Source: Rhyacophila brunnea
Lineage: Eukaryota; Arthropoda; Insecta; Trichoptera; Rhyacophilidae
DNA: 64,000 nucleotides
Direction of reading: 5' to 3'
Assembly: GCA_022495005.1 (NCBI GenBank)
Contig: JAGYXB010000791.1
Location: 62,001-126,000 of the forward strand
Shown here: positions 60,161-64,000 of the stretch, piece by piece
Numbering within the stretch: the first letter of the stretch is position 1
Layout: every line of letters begins with the position of its first letter
The notes under the pieces: model-generated
Told to the model about the DNA's origin: nothing
The model's input: only the letters and a program-made list of their open reading frames with translations
Database searches by the model: none
Made by a program: the position numbers and the translations under genes

Positions 60161-60330
60161 GATCAAATGAGTCGTTTTTTGCGACCCAGGTTTCACTCAC
60201 CAAAAAGTAAATACATACTGACTACGGATACAATTAATTCTAACTTATATAATAAATTCATACAATAAAGTATATAAAAACTTTATCACCTACCTATTAA
60301 GTCAAGGGTCACAATAAAAAATTATGAATA
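60161..60330 (-). repeat. Second copy of the motif D repeat, with hammerhead-like remnant E
   Basis: Matches 28097-28310 (gagtcgttttttgcgaccc-like start, ttaattctaactt, taaaaactttatcacct, aagtcaagg). On the minus strand gaaac (60194-60190) and cctgg followed by gtc (60183-60185) remain, but stem II and the 5' core are lost. Confidence 0.6.
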
Positions 60331-63300
60331 GTTGAAGTGTTTGTAAAAAATCCCTATCACTAATAATTCAATCAATAGGCGTGTACATCGTCAAAACCCT
60401 AATAATCGATCATTAGATAATAATCTATTACACTATCTTCTTTCTATTACTACATTCAAGAGGTGTAAAATCGTCAATACTGGGAAAACAATAGCAACGT
60501 ATTGGAAATTTAATTGAGTTAACTAATGAGACATATCGATAATATCGTTGTTTAAAAAGTTATATTAGTTAAACAAATATTCTTACATGCTACTTTTATA
60601 TAAATCCACATATAAGCCCACATAATTTCAGGATTGTGGTATCTAAATGCCAGGATTATAAAATCTCCCCGGGATCGAAATCCCTAACAAACATTAGTGT
60701 TAACTTACGTACTTTTATTTAGACATCCAAATTTAATTGGATACAAACATTAGCATGCTAGTTTTAGCTTCATCAACAGATGCTTGTTATTATGACATAA
60801 TTATGATACAAAATCGATTCATATGTCACCACCGTTATACCACTGCCTCGAATTTCACATTATCTGAGACAGACGTACCTACATTATCCCTCTCATCAAG
60901 TTAGAAACCAATTCCAATCTCTGATTATCAAACCGATATACATGCAAACTACATTCCAGGAATGTTTCATCTCAAAATTATAATTATAAATGTACGAAAT
61001 ATACATACTATTGTTATATTATTATGTCTATTACATAATATTAGGAATATGTTATATTTACTCACTTAATTTTCATTAAGTAACGATAATTTAAAACAAT
61101 TACTTAAATTAAAGGCATTCCTATATTCTTTCGTATTATCTGTATTAATTATAAAAACGTGTACCTACGTAGGTAATATATAAGAATAATAATAAATTAC
61201 CAATCTGTTATTAAAAATCTACCAAAGTTTGCAACACAATTTAAAAAAAAAAAGTAAGGCAAAAATGTAAGTCTTGATCAAAAGATGTTGAAAAAAATCT
61301 TAATAGATAAAGCTTTACATGACATCTACCATGCCAGAGACAATAGAGCGAGTTGGAATCGATAAAACTGCTGTTAACCATAACAAATCTAACACATATT
61401 GTTTACAGAGAAATTACAAACTTTAACACCTTTGTTTCTTACAACTTATTGTGAATAAAGAGTTTGTAAGATTAATTATCGGTATGTTGTGAGACATAAA
61501 ACTGTAAACTAGCTTTAAAGATTATAGCGAATAATTCATCAAATTTCATAATGCCAGTATCCACCAATTTAATATTGATTCACGAAGTCTATCATTCAAA
61601 AATTACGTTCAGACACATAAATGAAAATTTGCAAAAATGTACATTTTTTTAAATATTTCTATAAAATAATAAAATCATATAAATAATATGTAGGTATGTA
61701 ATTTTAGGTTACAGAAAATTTTCAACAATATTCATATTGTGTGTGCCTAGGTGCATTTTCGTAAAGATGATATTATAATATTGAATTGAACGTTTTAAAT
61801 AATCAAATGTAAATATTATGAAAAACACAAAGGTTATGTTTTATAAAGAATACACATAAAATTTTGGAATCTACAATTATTATTAACAGTTTTTTTTTTA
61901 AATTACAGGTAAACAATAATATTATCAACTAATTAAGTAATCTAATGATCTCATAGCATTAACTGTCAATTAGTCAAGTATAATATAACCGAATGCTTTT
62001 ACTAACTACCTGTCAGGTAGGGTTTAATATTAGGTTATATCTGATACTACCCTCGTATGTTAACCAATGTGGTGTAGCGAGAGACATGCTACATTGTTGT
62101 TAAAATAATATAGATTAACCATATAAATATTTAATTAAAAACTCGTTTTAGCTCGCAATGCGAATGACATCAACACTGCATTCATGTATTTGTATCAAAT
62201 ATACATGACAGAATTGTCACCTAGTATTTAGTAGAAGTGATATATTTTTAAATTGGAATATCTAGAGTGACCAAGTATGTTACATGATTAGAGATGTAAC
62301 TTGTCGCGTATGTACCCATAATATAAACGATATTATTAGATTTTAGCATAGAAATAAGTGTATTTTCAATGAAATAAAAGAATAAATACATTTTATAAAC
62401 GATTTTAAGATGCACATAATGTACCACATTAATCACTTGCTATTCCATATCGAATAAATTCATCTAATATTGACTCAAAACTTTTAACAAAACATCGAAA
62501 ACCAGGTCGACCGATAATAGAACATGTGTGCATATTTCAATTTCGGTTAAACTATTTCGGTCCATTGAAATCTAAAGCATTTACGCTAAAACATGTTTTA
62601 CTCATCCGAAGTCGGCTCGGTTTTTTTTCAGCGAAAATATTGTAAAATTCCTCGTCGCCTCTACACGTTACTCGTAACGCCCAAGTTAGGTAAGTTTAGA
62701 GTAATAATATTAATGATTAATTCATCGCATATTTCAAAAAAATAACACTTAGGTGTTAGTATGATAAATCTAAAGATAAACATTCCATCGCTTTATATTC
62801 AAGCAAATTGCCTATGAAAAGGTTTCTATCTGTCGAAATCGTTAACTTGGTCATTTTAACGATAAATTTGGGTAACTTCTATAATTTTACAGTTATATGA
62901 AAATTAGCTGCGGTCACATTCTGCATTTCATGATCATGAAAATGGTTTCAATGCAAAATCTGTTCATTCCATCTCCAGACATTCAGTGTATTACCAATTA
63001 ATCTAAAAGAAACATTTTTTTACGTATGTAAGTTAAAACCAATACCTTTCTAAAATGTATTATTCACTTCATTGGGTAATTATCATTTGAAATATATGAC
63101 AGTGAAAAACCTCAATAACGAATCTATTAGAAAATTCTAGAAAAAAATCCTGGACCGAGAGGGATATGATGATACAGCCTACTAACTCTAGTAATATAAT
63201 ATATAAGTGCAGATATTTTCTATTAATGTCGTATAAGAAATATTTTTTCCGTCAATAAACCTCAATACTTATAATTGTTTTAAATCTAAAACACGGATAA

Positions 63301-63445
63301 ACAACATTACTATCTAACTTTGATTGATAGCTGATGGCGCCAGGATTTCTCTAAACTCTAGTTTTGGTGTGCTTTCACATACTATGATTTTTAAACATTT
63401 TTTTTCATTCAACGAATAATTCTCAAGATTTAAGAATGTTCCATT
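60331..63445. other. AT-rich, nothing recognised
   Basis: Long AT-rich stretch without a recognisable gene, TIR pair or tRNA-like box. Confidence 0.55.
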
Positions 63446-63449
63446 CTAC

Positions 63450-63540
63450 CAACCTCCTGAAAGCAAAAGAAGTCCTGGACGGCTGAAACTGAGATGGCTA
63501 TTCTACGCCACGATTAATTTAAGGATGCCCTATTAATTTA
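63450..63540 (+). pseudogene. Short LINE ORF2 C-terminal fragment
   Basis: PPESKRSPGRLKLRWLFYAT (63450-63509) resembles the Arg-x-Arg-Gly-Arg-x-x-Leu-Arg-Trp motif near the end of LINE polymerases. Very short. Confidence 0.4.
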
Positions 63541-64000
63541 CTTAAGCAGACCGAGTTTGATTTTTATTTAAAATCTGCGCCTTTTTAACACCATCTTATA
63601 GAAAACCCGAATTACAATATAGGTACCTACTTCCGAATTCGTATACCTAAGAAAAATATTTTCCCTTTCACCGTGTTGCTATTAGCAAGTAGCGATTCAA
63701 AAATGGTGATTTTTTTCGAGGCCGAGAGAGCGTATTGTAATCTCGAGCCCCACCAAAAAGTTTAAATCAATTCCGTAACCGTGCAAAGTTTGATATCCAT
63801 GTGTTCCGATGTAAAATGTATCAAAATAAATGTGTTTAATCAGGCCCGACCATAAATTAAGTAGATAATATTATCAATTACCTGTCCTCGAATCGAAATC
63901 ATATCAAGTTTCCTGCCATTCCTAGTATGACAATACATATTATGTATAAAAAAATGCTTTATGGATTGTTACAGGAAACGTTTTCTTAAACGGTAATAAT
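63541..64000. other. AT-rich end of window, nothing recognised
   Basis: No supported feature. Confidence 0.5.

Overview
The window is animal nuclear DNA, almost certainly insect. The evidence is a split gene with GT-AG introns encoding a two-Ig-domain Dpr (defective proboscis extension response) protein, a family known from arthropods, in a very AT-rich, transposon-filled background. Within insects a hemipteran is my weak guess, from base composition and repeat style only; I cannot place the order. Nothing here is bacterial: there are no operons, no CRISPR array and no rRNA genes.

The one host gene I can support lies on the minus strand and spans at least 3673-46035. Four coding exons (45827-46035, 25522-25732, 21694-21821, 3673-3841) join in matching phases into about 238 codons. 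They cover both Ig domains and most resemble the Dpr6/Dpr10 pair of Drosophila. The introns are about 20.1, 3.7 and 17.9 kb. The signal-peptide exon(s) and the C-terminal exon(s) were not found and may lie outside the window. Dpr proteins are neuronal surface receptors that bind DIP proteins and help choose synaptic partners.

Almost everything else is mobile DNA in the introns or upstream. Left to right: a degenerate LINE 3' end (1.9-2.6 kb); an inverted pair of tRNA-like repeats (2.9-3.2 kb); a broken Helitron 5' part (6.1-7.8 kb); a small hAT-like element (9.06-9.67 kb); a hAT-type element with a perfect 8-bp target duplication (17.36-18.14 kb); a large foldback element (19.7-20.5 kb) with a second partial copy near 28 kb; a cluster of hammerhead-ribozyme-like motifs (26.8-28.2 kb, others at 16.7 and 60.2 kb); another hAT-like element (30.9-31.3 kb); a nearly full-length RTE-like retrotransposon with a 12-bp target duplication (36.56-39.84 kb); a Tc1/mariner-like MITE (43.6-43.9 kb); a 14-bp minisatellite (52.4-53.1 kb) next to a Helitron 3' half with an intact terminus (53.1-55.37 kb); a foldback MITE with a telomere-like spacer (56.9-57.1 kb); and a jockey-like fragment (59 kb). 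Two tRNA-derived SINE families are scattered throughout.

The most promising unexplained signal is the set of five small motifs that look like minimal type I hammerhead ribozymes of the kind described in Penelope-like retroelements. They belong to at least three sequence families and are at different stages of decay. No intact new gene system is visible. Remaining stretches are AT-rich intron or intergenic DNA in which I recognise nothing, apart from a few GC-richer islands that could be regulatory.
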